64,000 nucleotides of DNA, taken from positions 1,364,001 to 1,428,000 of the forward strand of contig JAJFPB010000007.1 in the NCBI GenBank assembly GCA_020881915.1. The letters are read 5' to 3'. Positions within the stretch are counted from its first letter, which is position 1. Every line of letters starts with the position of its first letter. Below are positions 21,728 through 33,885 of this stretch, one piece after another. The stretch comes from Paramyrothecium sp. XJ0827 (lineage: Eukaryota > Ascomycota > Sordariomycetes > Hypocreales > Stachybotryaceae). A program made the translations under genes and the position numbers. Below the pieces are notes generated by a model. That model saw only the letters and a program-made list of their open reading frames with translations, ran no database searches and was not told where the DNA came from.

Positions 21728-23687
21728 ATGGAGGGACAAGCTGGACATCCGTAAGTCGGCAAGGGCCTTTAAGAGCATCACCAGCATTTTGCGGCACGAT
21801 TCTAACTCAGCACTTAGGTATCTGTCCGGGAACTTCGCGCCTATTCATTCCGCATTACCTTTAACACCCTGCGACCATGAAGGCTCAATACCGTCAGACT
21901 TGGCCGGTGGAGAGTATGTCCGCAACGGTGGCAACCCATTGACGAACACCGACCTTGGCCGCGACGCGCATTGGTTCGACGGCGACGGGATGCTCAGCGG
22001 AGTTCATTTCCGTCGCACAGGAGAAAAGGGCACAGCCATCAGGCCCGAGTTTGTCAACCAACAGCTCCTTACCGACGTCTACTGCTACGCAAAGCGCAAT
22101 CCTTCACTACGGCGGCCAGTGCTTCCCAGCATCGCGACGCTCGTCAGCCCCGCAACCTCGTGGCTCACGTTGCTACTGGTGGTTTGGAGGACGATCGCTC
22201 TAGTCATTGTGTCGAGGTTCCCCGGCCGGAAATCAATCAAGAAGATCAGTGTTGCCAACACTAGCGTCATATATCACGACGGCCGAGCATTGGCAACCTG
22301 CGAGAGCGGGCCCCCTCTGCGCTTCGCTTTGCCAGGTCTGAAAACTATCGGGTGGTACAACGGGAGGAAGGCAGAAAACGAGCCCATCGAGGACGAACGT
22401 CCAGGGCTCGGCGGAGACGGCCTGCTATCGTTCATGAGGGAATGGACAACAGCGCATCCGCGAGTAGATCCGGTCACGGGAGAATTCATCGCCTTTCACT
22501 CCACGTTTTCGAAGCCCTTCGTCAGGTACTCGATCGTCAAGCCATCAAAGCAGGTTGAGCTAGGAGCCTCTGCGTTTGACCTTGCCGTCCCAGGAATCGA
22601 CGCCCCAAAGATGATGCACGATTTTGGCGTGTCTCGCCACCATACCATCATTCTAGATCTACCTTTGCTCCTGGATCCTATGAACCAAATGCGAGGCATG
22701 CCGAGTCTCTGCTACGACTCGACACGAAATGCACGCTTCGGCGTCTTCCCTCGTCACCATCCCGAGGCTGTCCAGTGGTTCGAAACGAACCCGTGCCTCA
22801 TCTTCCACACGGCTAACTCTTGGGACTCTATGACTCCTGGAACAAAGTCAACACCACCTCGGGCTATCGTGAACATGCTGGCGTGCAGGCTCACTTCAGC
22901 CTCGGTGGTCTTCAGGGCAGGGAACTTGCCAACTCCGGCCTTCACGCCGATTCCGCCAGAGTATGCAGAAGAGGACCAATGCAGGTTGTACTATTACCAG
23001 TTCGCCCTGGCCAGTCGTCCCGATGAATCCGCTCGTATCCTCCAACAGTGGGCGCTCTCGTCTATTCCGTTTGAGTTTCCCACGTTGGCACCGGGCTACT
23101 CGATGAAGGAGGCTCGATACGTCTATGGTTGTTCAACGTCAGAGTCTTTCACAGTTGCCTTGGGGAAAGCGTCCAAGATTGATTATCTTGTGAAATTCGA
23201 TGTACTCTCACTCATCAACCGCGGAATAGCCCAACCTCCCCAATCCGTCAAGGGTTGCGTCGACTCGAGGACGGTCCAACAGGCGGCTAAAGAAAATGAT
23301 CCTGACGACCCAATCAAAGTATTCCGCATGCCGCCCGGCTGGTTCGCGCAGGAGCCTCGTTTCGTGCCGCGAGTCGACCCGGCGAGCGAGGACGATGGCT
23401 GGTTGCTGTCATATGTCTTCGACGAGTCGCAGCTGGACGACCACGGAGATTGCCGCGTCGACGCGAGAAGTGAGCTTTGGATAATTGATGCAAAGGAGAT
23501 GAAGAACGTCGTTGCTAAGATCAAACTACCGCAACGGGTGCCGTACGGCCTGCACGGCGACTGGTTCACGGAGGAGGAAATCCAACACCAGAAGCCCTTC
23601 GAAAGGATCCGCGACCTCAAGACGATCGAAGAGCAGCCGTCGATATGGAACGGGCTACGTGACATGCTCGAGGAATGGTTGGCTTAG
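21728..23687 (+). CDS. Carotenoid cleavage oxygenase (retinal- or apocarotenal-forming)
   Basis: Exons 21728-21750 and 21818-23687 give 630 residues. The short first exon (MEGQAGH plus CC) was chosen because GTAAGT follows directly and splicing restores HPYLSGNFAP, the usual start of fungal CCOs; the downstream frame itself has no suitable ATG there. The four iron-binding His are all present: His221 (TAHPRVDP), His275 (MMHDFGVSRHH), His338 (IFHTANSWD) and His587 (YGLHGDWF). A hydrophobic insert at about 122-140 (WLTLLLVVWRTIALVIV) should dip into a membrane where carotenoids sit. In fungi this family includes CarX (beta-carotene to retinal) and CarT/CAO-2 (torulene cleavage). The rhodopsin next door favours retinal supply, but sequence alone does not separate the two. 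Confidence 0.88.
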
Positions 23688-26600
23688 ATCGGCAGCTACC
23701 GCCCGGAATCTGTTGTTGGCGGAGCGGATCGAGATGGGAGACGGACAGCACTCATGTCAGCTGGTTTTCGGAGTTTCGGATTAGGGAGCCATTTCGTGTA
23801 TTCACGCATTTACTGATTCAGGGCAGGAATATTTCCTGATAATTTTGAAATTTAGGAGCACCTAGCCTGCATTGTGCGCGGTTGTTTTCGTTAAATTGTC
23901 TTGCCCACGAGGCCACCATTGGGACGTGTGAGACATGTGAGACCTACGGGATCCACGGAGGCGGTAAACACGATTCTCAGTCGCGTGCCATTCTTTGCGC
24001 TTCCATATTTGGCAGGATCATCCATAAACAATCTCAGAGCGTCGGAGAAAAGGTCCTTGGCCTATGACCTCACCATTCTCTCAGCAGGCGACAAAAAGAG
24101 CATGCCTGTTCCAGATGTAAGACATGCGATTTTGGAGACCAAATCTAGCGAGAAAACAAAGGATACCTGCTTCCATTCGAAACTGACAGTTCCCTCTATG
24201 TCCGCGGAGGACGGGACTGCTTTGCCATCCTTGGCGCGTGTAAGTAAGACATGGCTTGCCTCTAAGTTAAGCGAGGCCGCCCCTTAAGCTTCGTCTCGGC
24301 TCACCAGAAGCTATCGCAATTCCGGCAGATTACTGCAATTGAGGCTAATGATCGGCTCATCGGGCTGCCGCAAACATTGCGTCTTCCGACAGTCCCCACG
24401 ATCCTTGCCAATGCATCGAACTCCACAACTTGAGCCATTTCCTCAATTTTAACTCCGTCGGTCGGTGCAGAAGCGTCAATGGAGTGGCTCGCACACTGTG
24501 ACATGGGTTGGCCTATGAAGATGTTGCTTTGCTATTGCCGTAGGTCACCTTTGCAGCGTACAGTGCTCGGAAACAGCTGCTTCACGGACCACGGATGTAC
24601 GGTTTCCGTTCTCGTTTCGGGTTTCATTACGGTCACTGAATTGAATAAGTCACTTTTTCCAATGGAGACAATCTGAAAGGCTGTGTCTCTTCACGAGCCC
24701 AGATCGCCTCCGCTGTGATTTTTCTCACGCTCAGAGTTGAAGTAACAATGACGTAAGTCGGCTTGAAATCAGATACTACGCCGTAAGCGTATCGCGAAAC
24801 TTTGGTGAGTTGGTCTCTTGGTGAAAAATTCTTGTTTGATCTTCGACCCGTTGCGGCACGTTGATCATGGCTTGACATCCGCTACCAACGACTACCTCAA
24901 CAAATGTAGGTGCCGGTGATCCACCAACTACATCGTTTAGCGTCTAGATGAGAGGATGGAAGTCCGGATCGGGTTACCTTTTTCTGCTTAGAGTTTAAAA
25001 GAGCTTTCGTTGGGTGGGGATGATAGGCAGAGGTCTCGCATGGTTCTATAAACCAGGAAGCATAGATAGCCACTTGGTTTGGCGACTGGTAGTAATGGCC
25101 TGAGTCTCGGATTAAGCTTTTCAGTCTTAAGTCAACTTAGAATCTATCGCAAGTTGCTATTTTAAACGTATCGTTCAGCTAACCGGCGCTTCGGGGGTTA
25201 CGAGACAACGTGTAAGTCGATCAAGGTTTTCGAGGGAAGCTACAACTTTGAACGCCACTCCGACCTACTACTCGTAAAGGAATAATTTCAGGATCAACTT
25301 CTGATGCACAATCTTGGCCATTCCCTCTTTCTTTCCATGCACTTTCAACAACTCTATTTGATCTGTTGGGCAGTTGGTCAAACAGGTGCTACCCTACACC
25401 GTGGCATGGGTGTGATCACCCAATCAATCCCTTCTTACGTAACTTGATTTTATCCTCGTAGGCCACTCACCGTGATTGAACGAGACTTGCCTCCATGCTC
25501 TTCTACATAATAGCCACCTTCAGAGACCCTTCTCCTTGACACATACACCCAGGTTCGGGCTACGGAAAAGGATGCGCTTCTAGCAGCCCAAGATCGTGAT
25601 TCTTCTAGACCGAAGACTCTATGACGTCTGCCACGAGCGAGACTGACCGTGTCCGGATACTTGGCCGGAGCAAGATTGTAAAGACGCAATCTTTGACATT
25701 CTGCCAGACGATACCGACTTCAAATTACATGGACAATTAAGCCTACGGCTTGACTCTTGAGTCTAAAACCCATCAACGGCATTCCTACGCTTAGGCTAAA
25801 ACGGACTTCCACTGCAGAACAGTGACCGGCAAGAGACGTCATCGCTGTCTGATGTCCAGATGCAGTGCATACCCAACACTGCACGAAAAAGCGCCCATCG
25901 TCTTAGCTGTTTGGGACAATGCGGTTGTCCATTGGGGATTGCCACCACTGGCATGTCAACTGGGGCTACAGTCAATCACCGCATTCGGCCTCAACAGCCT
26001 TCGTCACACGACTCCATTCTGCCAATATACAGGAGAGATTTCCCTGAGATTGAGGCGGAGCAAGAAATGGAAGGTTCATTAGCGCAACGAGTCGTGAATT
26101 AGGGCGAAGTTATCCACCAGCTGCGGCATGAAAGCCTGGAGATGTTGGTGAAATCTTCCGAGATATTGTCGGTTGCGCGGTGAGCAGCGGGCCCTCCTTG
26201 GATGCCATGGATGCATGTCCCCAGCATCAAGCGGGTTCTATGCAAAAGTGGACGCCTTTCCGTGCCTTCTCACGAATCGCATTGTCTGAGATGATTGCTG
26301 TGCGCTGCGCTTCTTTGCGGGGAGAGTCGTCTAGGGAGTCGGAATTCAGTGCAATCTCCCGCCCTTTCCGATGCCCATAGGAGGCTCTAGTCGTCGCAGA
26401 TTACAACACGGCGCCCGTGGGTCCATCGCCCTTGACCATACTCGCGAGCTCTTTTTTCCTTCCTTTCCTGCCACGCAGAATAGAAGGTTGTGGGGTGAGA
26501 CAGTCAACAGGTTAGATTGCCAAACGCGGAAAGGAATGCATTCTTCGCAGAGGAGCCGGCCGACGCCACTGGGCCAACTCTCTCAGGAACCCGCTCCGCT

Positions 26601-26751
26601 TGCCTTGCCCCATGTCGCGCATTTGGATGCATTCGTCGAAGGAGCAGGTCTTCTCCAGGAACCGAAAACAGATTCGGCAAAGGGAGTTTGGCTCTGGGAT
26701 GGATACGACAGCAGCGCGTCGTGGCCGTGGGCACAGGAGAATGTCTCGAGG
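23688..26751. other. Gene-free stretch before the WSC gene
   Basis: About 3 kb without a credible reading frame, AT-richer between roughly 24700 and 25800. I see no terminal repeats, transposase-like motif or tRNA. It could be an old decayed sequence or simply a long promoter region. Confidence 0.4.
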
Positions 26752-26758
26752 TATAAAG
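26752..26758 (+). promoter_or_regulatory. TATA box of the WSC-domain gene
   Basis: TATAAAG lies 155 nt before the start codon and is followed by a pyrimidine-rich leader, as in highly expressed fungal genes. Confidence 0.5.
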
Positions 26759-26906
26759 AGATCCTTTCAATCCCGTCCATTCAGGTGTTTCTCTACTCAG
26801 CATCCAACCACATCTCGCCCAGCCTCGATACTCTCGCTTCGGCTCCGAGAGCTTTTTGTCAGTCGTTTCAGACACAGTCATTCGTTAACCCCCCCAAACT
26901 CTCAAC

Positions 26907-29199
26907 ATGCGTACCGCGGCGTTCGTCGCCGCCCTCGGTGCGGGCTCCATGGCCATGGGGCAGTCGTTCTCCAACTCGACCACCCCCCGGCCTGCCGCCA
27001 ACGCGCTTGTCGACCCGTCGTCTACAGAATCTTCTGCCTCTGCCACTGCGTCCTCGAGCAGCGACGTCAACGGCCGGCCTTCACAGGTTGGTGACTACCA
27101 GTTCTATGGCTGCACCACCTCCCGCAGCGGCTTCCCCGGCTGGACAAGGGTTGTCAGCAGCCGCACCATGTCCCTGGACTTCTGCGCTGCCAGCTGCCCC
27201 AGGACTCGCTTCTTCGGTACCTTCAGCTCGTAAGCACTCGTTGTATTCCCAAATCAAAATTCATGATGGTCTAACTTTGCTTAGTGACTGCTACTGCGGC
27301 GACAGCATCGACAGCTTCGAGACTACTCGCGTTGGTGATGGCCAGTGCAACACCAAGTGCCCTGGCAATGACGCTACTTTCTGTGGTGGTGCCCTGGGCG
27401 CCAACTCTCGCTTCGCTCGTCGCCAGAACATCGCCATTGGCATCCTCCTGAGTGTCTACATCCGCGTCAACGAAGGCCCGGCTCTTGCCTCCCCGGCTGC
27501 CTGGGGCAGGCCCACCAATGGCTGGGATGGAAAGGGTCCCAAGGAGTGGGATGGTAAGGGTCCCAAGGAGTGGGACGGAAAAGGCCCCAAGGACGGCAAG
27601 GACGACAAGGAGTGGGATGGCAAGGGTCCCAAGGAGTGGGACGGAAAGGGCCCCAAGGACGGCAAGGACGACAAGGAATGGGATGGCAAGGGTCCCAAGG
27701 AGTGGGACGGAAAGGGCCCCAAGGACGGCAAGGACGACAAGGAATGGGATGGCAAGGGCCCCAAGGAGTGGGACGGCAAGGGCCCCAAGGACAGCAAGGA
27801 CGACAAGGAATGGGATGGTAAGGGCCCCAAGGACGGCAAGGACGACAAGGAATGGGATGGTAAGGGCCCCAAGGAGTGGGACGGCAAGGGCCCCAAGGAC
27901 AGCAAGGACGACAAGGAATGGGACGGCAAGGGCCCCAAGCCTCACGGTGATGATCATGAGCACGGTCACGATGATCCCAAGGATCCCAAGGGTCCCAAGG
28001 GCCATGAGCACGAGGACCCCAAGGATCACAAGGGCCCCAAGGGACATGAGCACGAGGACCCCAAGGATCACAAGGGCCCCAAGGGACATGAGCACGGCCA
28101 TGAGGATCCCAAGGATCCCAAGAAGCCCAAGGACCCCAAGGAGCATGAGCATGAGCATGAGCACGAGCACGGCGGCAAGGGCCACCACGACCACCACGAT
28201 GACTGGTACAAGTCCAAGGAGACCTGGAAGCACGTCGGGACCTCCACCTCTGTCAAGGAGTTCTACAAGAAGAAGATCGTCTGCTACGGTGACCACTGCG
28301 CCTCCGAGTACCCCGAGAGCCACAAGGGCAAGCACCAGCGCGTTGTCTGCGAGGATGACTGGTGCCGCCCCGAGGACTGCGAGGAGGGCGACGAGAACTG
28401 GAGCAAGCTCGTTACCTGCAAGAAGGGCAAGTGCGGCTACAGCAAGTGCGAGGGCGATGCCTGCAACAAGAAGATTGTCTGCTACGACGGCAAGTGCGAG
28501 CACGAGAAGTGCTTCGGTAACGAGTGCCACAAGAAGTTCGTCTGCACCAAGGAGCAGTGCGGCCACGCCAACTGCAGCGGCGACGACTGCCACAAGAAGG
28601 AGGTCTGCGACGAGTCCTGCAAGCCCGCTCCTCCCGCTGGCCCCTCTGCTCCTCCCCCTCCTGCCAAAATTCCCAAGCCTCACTACCCTCCTGTCGCTCC
28701 TCCTGCCCCTCCCGCTCCTCCCTCTGCCCCTCCCGCTCCTCCCTCTGCCCCTCCCGCTCCTCCCTCTGCCCCTCCCGCTCCTCCCTCTGCTCCTCCCTCT
28801 GCTCCCCCCTCTGCTCCTCCCTCTGCTCCTCCTTCTGCTCCTCCTGCCTATCCTCCCTCTCACGGCGGCGGCAGCCCTGGTGCTCCTGGTGCTCCTGGTG
28901 CTCCCGGCGCTCCCGGCACTCCCGGTGCTCCTGGCGCTCCATCCAAGGAGAAGGGAAGCTCTCCCGGCGCTCCTGGTGCCCCTGGTGCCCCTGGTGCTCC
29001 TGGTGCTCCTGGTGCCCCAGCTGCTCCCGGCGCTCCTGCTGCTCCTGGTGCTCCCAGCTACCCTCCTGCCCTGGGCGGTGGAAGCGCTCCCGTTGGCAAC
29101 GGCACCACCGTTGTCGTCGGCGCCTCTGGCAAGACCACTCCCGCCTTCGGCATCGTCTCCCTTCTCGGAGCCGTCGCCGGCATGGCTTACCTCCTGTAA
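26907..29199 (+). CDS. WSC-domain cell-surface protein with His-rich, Cys-repeat and collagen-like regions, probably GPI-anchored
   Basis: Exons 26907-27229 and 27285-29199 give 745 residues. A signal peptide ([18 protein letters not shown]) is followed by a Ser/Thr stretch and a WSC domain (about 62-150: [35 protein letters not shown]), which binds wall glucans in other proteins. Next comes an acidic/basic repeat built on WDGKGPK(E/D) and DGKDDKE (27521-27940), a His-rich part ([14 protein letters not shown]), then about 120 residues of Cys-rich repeats of the form VCxxxxCxxxxCxGxxC (28261-28620), a Pro-rich APPSAPP block and a collagen-like GAP block. The end has an Asn/Gly segment and a hydrophobic tail ([14 protein letters not shown]), fitting a GPI signal. 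Function is probably surface adhesion or metal binding; that part is inference. Confidence 0.85.
27521..27940 (+). repeat. Coding tandem repeats (WDGKGPK units)
   Basis: Imperfect tandem copies inside the WSC gene, with a higher-order period near 66 nt encoding [22 protein letters not shown]. Units are shuffled (some lack the EWDGKGP half, some have DS for DG), a sign of copy-number change by recombination or slippage. Confidence 0.85.
28876..29060 (+). repeat. Collagen-like GAP triplet repeats
   Basis: About twenty Gly-Ala-Pro type triplets, interrupted once by a Lys/Ser segment (SKEKGSS), in the C-terminal part of the WSC protein. The DNA is a GGTGCTCCT-like repeat, prone to slippage. The strongly biased composition also opens long false frames on the other strand. 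Confidence 0.8.
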
Positions 29200-29833
29200 A
29201 CAGGCAAATAGGAATCTTTCATGTTCGCTTCTTCCACAAGTACATGTTTGTGGTTTATTTCAGGTGGCTCGAAACAAGTCACCTGGCTGACCGCTTGATT
29301 GGCCAGGGGGGCATTTGTTGGGGTGGTGCGATCCGCCGTGGGATTTAGGTAGTAATTTAGTATTGATTGTGGTTGTACATTATGGCTTCTATGGTGAAAG
29401 TGAAGTTTGTTTTGACTGCTCGCACCAAGGTAGCTTGGAGCCTCAACTCTGGACATCCCTGAGGCAGACCGCGAAAGTTATGGCTTATTCTGGCTGGTTG
29501 CGGCCAGAACAACCTTAATCTTGCTTGCGCCAACACTGACTATTCTTCTCCCGGGCAACACGGCCATGAAGCGGAAAGCAAGACTGACAAAAACGATCGA
29601 AATGGCTACATAGTTCTACTCTTAGTTGAGCTTGTAACACTTCGAGGCTCGGATGGTAATGTCAAGCTCCTATCGAGGTAACTCCCGAGTCACGGACCAA
29701 TGGCAACACGACGCCTTAGCACGCTGGCCAACGTTCAATGAGAGACAAGAATGCCGGTGTACATGTATAGTATCTCTTTCACTTGGCCTGCCGCTTCTTC
29801 TTTGGGCATGAGCAAATCAGCTCCGATGCGGAA

Positions 29834-29883
29834 GGGATATTTGTCAACTTCAGAAGCAGGGATATTTGTCAACCTCAGAAGGC
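29834..29883. repeat. Tandem duplication of a 25-nt unit
   Basis: Two adjacent copies of a 25-nt unit beginning gggatatttgtcaac differ at only a couple of positions. It looks like a recent local duplication in non-coding DNA. Confidence 0.7.
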
Positions 29884-32696
29884 ATGCATCATGACCAAAG
29901 AAGACCCAGCAAGGGATGCTCAACTATCGGCAAATAGAAGTCTCAGCCGCAGGGGAGGGTGGATGCGGCCCAAGCAGGAAATCCGTGTTATTTCCCGCAG
30001 CCGGAACTGCACTTCAACTTCTTCCGATCCCGGATGGCGGTACTGGGGTGGAAGAAGACCTGCAGCGGTACGCACGGAAGACGCGAAGTCTGGTCTCTTC
30101 TGGAAATGTGATCGACAGGCAGGCAGCCATGACTGGGCACAGGGGGCCGCAAATCGTCTCACCACAGCACACCACAGCTTACATGAAGAGGGCGCCAAGC
30201 TGGGATCACCATGCAGCCAATGAAGTAAGACGAAGTAGGCCGTGGCCTTGGGAATGAACTCGGCACCCATTTCACATCAGACACAACCAAGATGACGGTG
30301 ACCCAGGCGTCCGGTGCACCAGATGCACGCTGGTTCCAGAGACCCGGGACCGTGATACAACGAAAGGTAAGCCAGAGCGCCCATTCTCTTGGTAAGCGGA
30401 GTGGAGGCGCCAACTGCAACATCCGATGTTTACCTGCCCATACTAAGGGGGCCCACAATGTTGCGTCGGCTTGACGCAGTATCAAGTACGCATTTGCCCA
30501 CAAGCTGGACGATCTCGATGGAGTTGGGCCATGTTGACTTGTGCCTTTGGGCCTCCTTGCAGGATGCACCACTCATGCGGCATTGCGTTGGGGTTGCCTA
30601 TGAGAAAACATCCGTCCGCGAAGAGGAGAGCGGCATGTAACGCTGGACTCGAGCAGTGTCCAGTCGATCGAACCACCCATGACGCGCTCAGCTCGCCCCC
30701 ATTTTACTGGCCGATGCAAGAAGATCCTTCGCAGATCCCAACGGCTCGCAACCGGGAACCGAACAGAGGATACGGGCGACGCATAAGGGGCGCCTGAGCT
30801 GCACCTCACGCTAGTCCGCCAGTCTTTTGTCGGTGGCTGTCATTGACGAGCTTCCTTTGCAGGCACCGCGACGCAATCAGGTACTTTTCCGAGGAAAGGG
30901 TTGACCTGTGCGCTGCACTGCACGGCACTGACCAGGAGGAAACGGGCGGTGCTACGGTAGCAATGCAGATGAATGCACATCTGGCGGTGGCTTACACGGC
31001 CGGGCCAGGGAGCTTGTGTAAATGGGGACTCACCGAAAGCAAGTGCCCACGACACAGACCACGATGCAGGAAGTGAGGGGTTGATGATGGCGAAGCTTGT
31101 GTCAGCGGGTCCGGCACCTGAAGCAGCCAGAGCAGAGCAGACTTGGGCGTTGGTCATTGTGATTGATATCGATGACATGTCAATGAAGAGGCTTGCTGGC
31201 TGACTACCATCACTGGCAAGACAACGTATTGGACGTCAACCCAGCTGGCTGGTTCACTAAAGTAGCCGGCTGGGGGCGGGAAAAAGGGTCAGGTGCCCCT
31301 TCGCACGACATCAGCTTATCATACATGATGCACTTCCGGCTTCATGCATGAGTCCCAGCCTGCAGAGGGCACTGGATCGTACGATGTATTGTTGTTGATT
31401 TTGGGGAGGCTTTCCAAACAGGAGGTCGTGGAACCATGGTCCCGGCCATTCGTTGTCCCAGCTATTCCCAGGAGACCCGAGTGCATGGGGCAGGGAGGGA
31501 GCAAATTTACCTGTGACGTGGGCAGGGATGTTGCGGATTCTTTTCTGGAACGACGCAAGTCTTTGCTGGCTGGAACTAAATAAGCGAAACGGATTCGGGC
31601 GGTTGCCGCGAAGGATCCCGTCCTAGGCTAACCAATCTCTCGGGAACGACGAGTCAATCAGGATTTGCTTCCTGTCGCTTGGACACAGATACGGAACCAG
31701 GTCCGCGGGTTGGTAGACCATGGGCAAGACAGGAATCAGAGATGATCAAACTGGGCTGTCTCTCACTGCATCGCGCGCAGCTCTGTCTCGCTGCAGCTTG
31801 ACAGGTGTTGGTGTCTTGGAGATTCCTCTCGTCGCGACATGGCCTCTGAGACCAAAGCTGAGCGATGAGAGACAACAAACCGAAAAAGCGTCCTCGTGGA
31901 GGGTCCATTCGTGGTGTCTCGACTGAGCAGCTCAGCTGCCGGCTGGAAAGCTCAGATTGCCAAGAGGTCGGGGCCGTGGTAATGTGTAAGGAACATATGC
32001 ATGCACGCACAGCGCATCAATAGAGAGGGACGGCAGGACAATGAGCCCGCCACGATCCATGCGTCAGGGAACGGTCGGACATGGTCTGATGGCCTGCCTT
32101 GGCGACCCGGAGCTTCGGGCAAGCGATGCTAGAAATGGTAGTTCGTACGCGAGCGAGGTCAAGGGAGTTTCCTCGCATAGATGGCAGGCAATTTACGAGC
32201 GGTGGAGCGCAATCTGCACCATCACCCATGGGTTTGGGTATTCGCGAGCAGTCCGAGCTTGATTGACATGCCCCAGAACCGAGCCGTTGACGTGACTTGA
32301 ATAATGATCGTCGAAGGCTTTCACGTTTCCATGTGCGTACCGGAACCGTATTGGTGGGCTGGCCAGAGGAGAGGGGGGAACGGGCAGAGGAGAGCAGCAT
32401 GGATGGACGGACACGTACCAGCTGGCTGGTAACCTGGATGGCTCAATCTTACCAGCGGTGCCACTGTGCTGGGTCAGGAGGTCAGAGAGCGTTCAACCGC
32501 CGACCCATGCCTTGCCCCTTGATTGTCGAACAAGGACAAGGGAAGCAGGGTCACTCAATGTTGGCGGTACTATCTATGTAGGGCCACTGGCTGCTCTGGA
32601 GCCTCCTATCAAATGGCAAGGGCTCGTAAGCCATTGTGAAAGGGAACTTGTTTTGGCAGGACATGCTGCTCTTTCTGCCTAGTCTTCTTGTTCTTG

Positions 32697-32734
32697 TTCT
32701 TCTTCTTCTTCTGCTGCTGCTGCTGCTGCTGCTG
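32697..32734. repeat. Compound microsatellite (TTC)5(CTG)8
   Basis: Five TTC units run directly into eight perfect CTG units, with more degenerate TTC/TTG upstream from about 32683. It is not inside a supported gene. Confidence 0.9.
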
Positions 32735-33876
32735 AATGCTTCATGCGCGGACATAGGCAGCTCGGCCGATGCTCCTTCTACCAAGTTCCAGCACAATCGG
32801 AGCGGGTGAGCCAATGCCCGTCCTCGCGATGCCCTGGGCTGCGCTGCGCATGCATGCAGCGTGGCAGACGCTGGCTCCAAGAAGAAGTCGAAAGGAGGCG
32901 TCGGGCCCGCATGCGGTAGGGAGGGCAATAGATTAGATCCCCGCAGGTCCCCCTCCCCTGGAACTCTTGCTTTCGCAACCGACGATTGATTCGGGCTTAT
33001 GCAGAACAAACTAGGCCAGTTGGAATCGTCCCATGGGAGCAGGGGGAGGAGCCGAGGTCAACTGATGGGGGCCATCACTGCACAACGCAGTGGGCCGGGA
33101 AGGCCCTGGTTTGCGGAGTCAATAACGAGGACGAACCCTGTCGATATCAAGAGTCTCGAGCAACCCATTCCATCGGTTGATGATTCCAACGACTCATGGA
33201 CTCAAGGTGCAATTTCGGCCACCGGTAAAATATACTAGATGCACAATTCGTGAAAGAACCTTCTTGGTTGACCCGCCGAGTGCACCTGTTGAGGCCCGTT
33301 CTCTCGACCGCTCCGTGCATGCACACGAGCGACCTTGATCGAAGCTGACAGACACACCGACAGTTTGGTCAAGCAACGTCTCGTGAGAAACATTGATTGA
33401 ACATGGTGCTGCTGGAAAGGATGGTCCGCCACTATGGACACAATCGGCTGACGCACAGGTAACCTTGCAGCTAGCCCACTCTGGCTGACAGGGATCATCT
33501 CGAGCAGGGGGAGCGGCGCTGGGAAATTCGTATGCTCGATCCCAGCGCCCCGGCTCCGGCTCGTTTACTCGTACCTCCTGCACCTTTGCCAGTACATCTT
33601 TGCATGCATGCTGTAATACCACCCCGTCTTGAGACCAGCTAGAAAAGGTCATGGGGGAAGAGAAGAATGGGGAGGGGCTTAACCCTTGCTTTTTGCGAGG
33701 GACAGACGACCCCGTCCACGGAAGAAGTTGCGGCAAAATGACCCTGCCATTGTGCGTACGGTAATTAAGTGGACTTGGTTCTCGCTGTCCAGGACCGCAA
33801 ATCTTGGTTCCTATGGTGTTTGTTGAAGAATGGCATATTCTTGGCTCTACGTAGTATACTTTCCTGTCGGCCGAAG

Positions 33877-33885
33877 TATATAAAA
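33877..33885 (+). promoter_or_regulatory. Strong TATA box in the gene-free stretch
   Basis: TATATAAAA lies 48 nt before an ATG (33925) that opens an 87-codon frame ending at 34188, rich in Lys, Arg and Pro and without any recognisable domain. It may mark the promoter of a non-coding or small-protein transcript. Confidence 0.3.

Noticed and set aside
23901..24287. 128-codon frame downstream of the oxygenase
   Set aside because: No recognisable domain or splice continuity with the oxygenase; stop follows quickly.
24280..26100. Possible decayed transposon
   Set aside because: No terminal repeats, target duplications or transposase-like fragments could be recognised.
27271..28863. Open frame of 530 codons on the minus strand
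   Set aside because: It is an antisense shadow of the repeat-rich WSC gene; its Leu/Val/Gly/Arg-only composition comes from the repeats, and it crosses the intron border.
27452..29290. Second 612-codon plus-strand frame
   Set aside because: Frame-shifted reading of the same repeats (Arg/Thr/Pro/Leu runs); no start or domain.
33194..33736. 180-codon minus-strand frame
   Set aside because: Biased composition, no ATG-proximal conservation and no domain; taken as chance.
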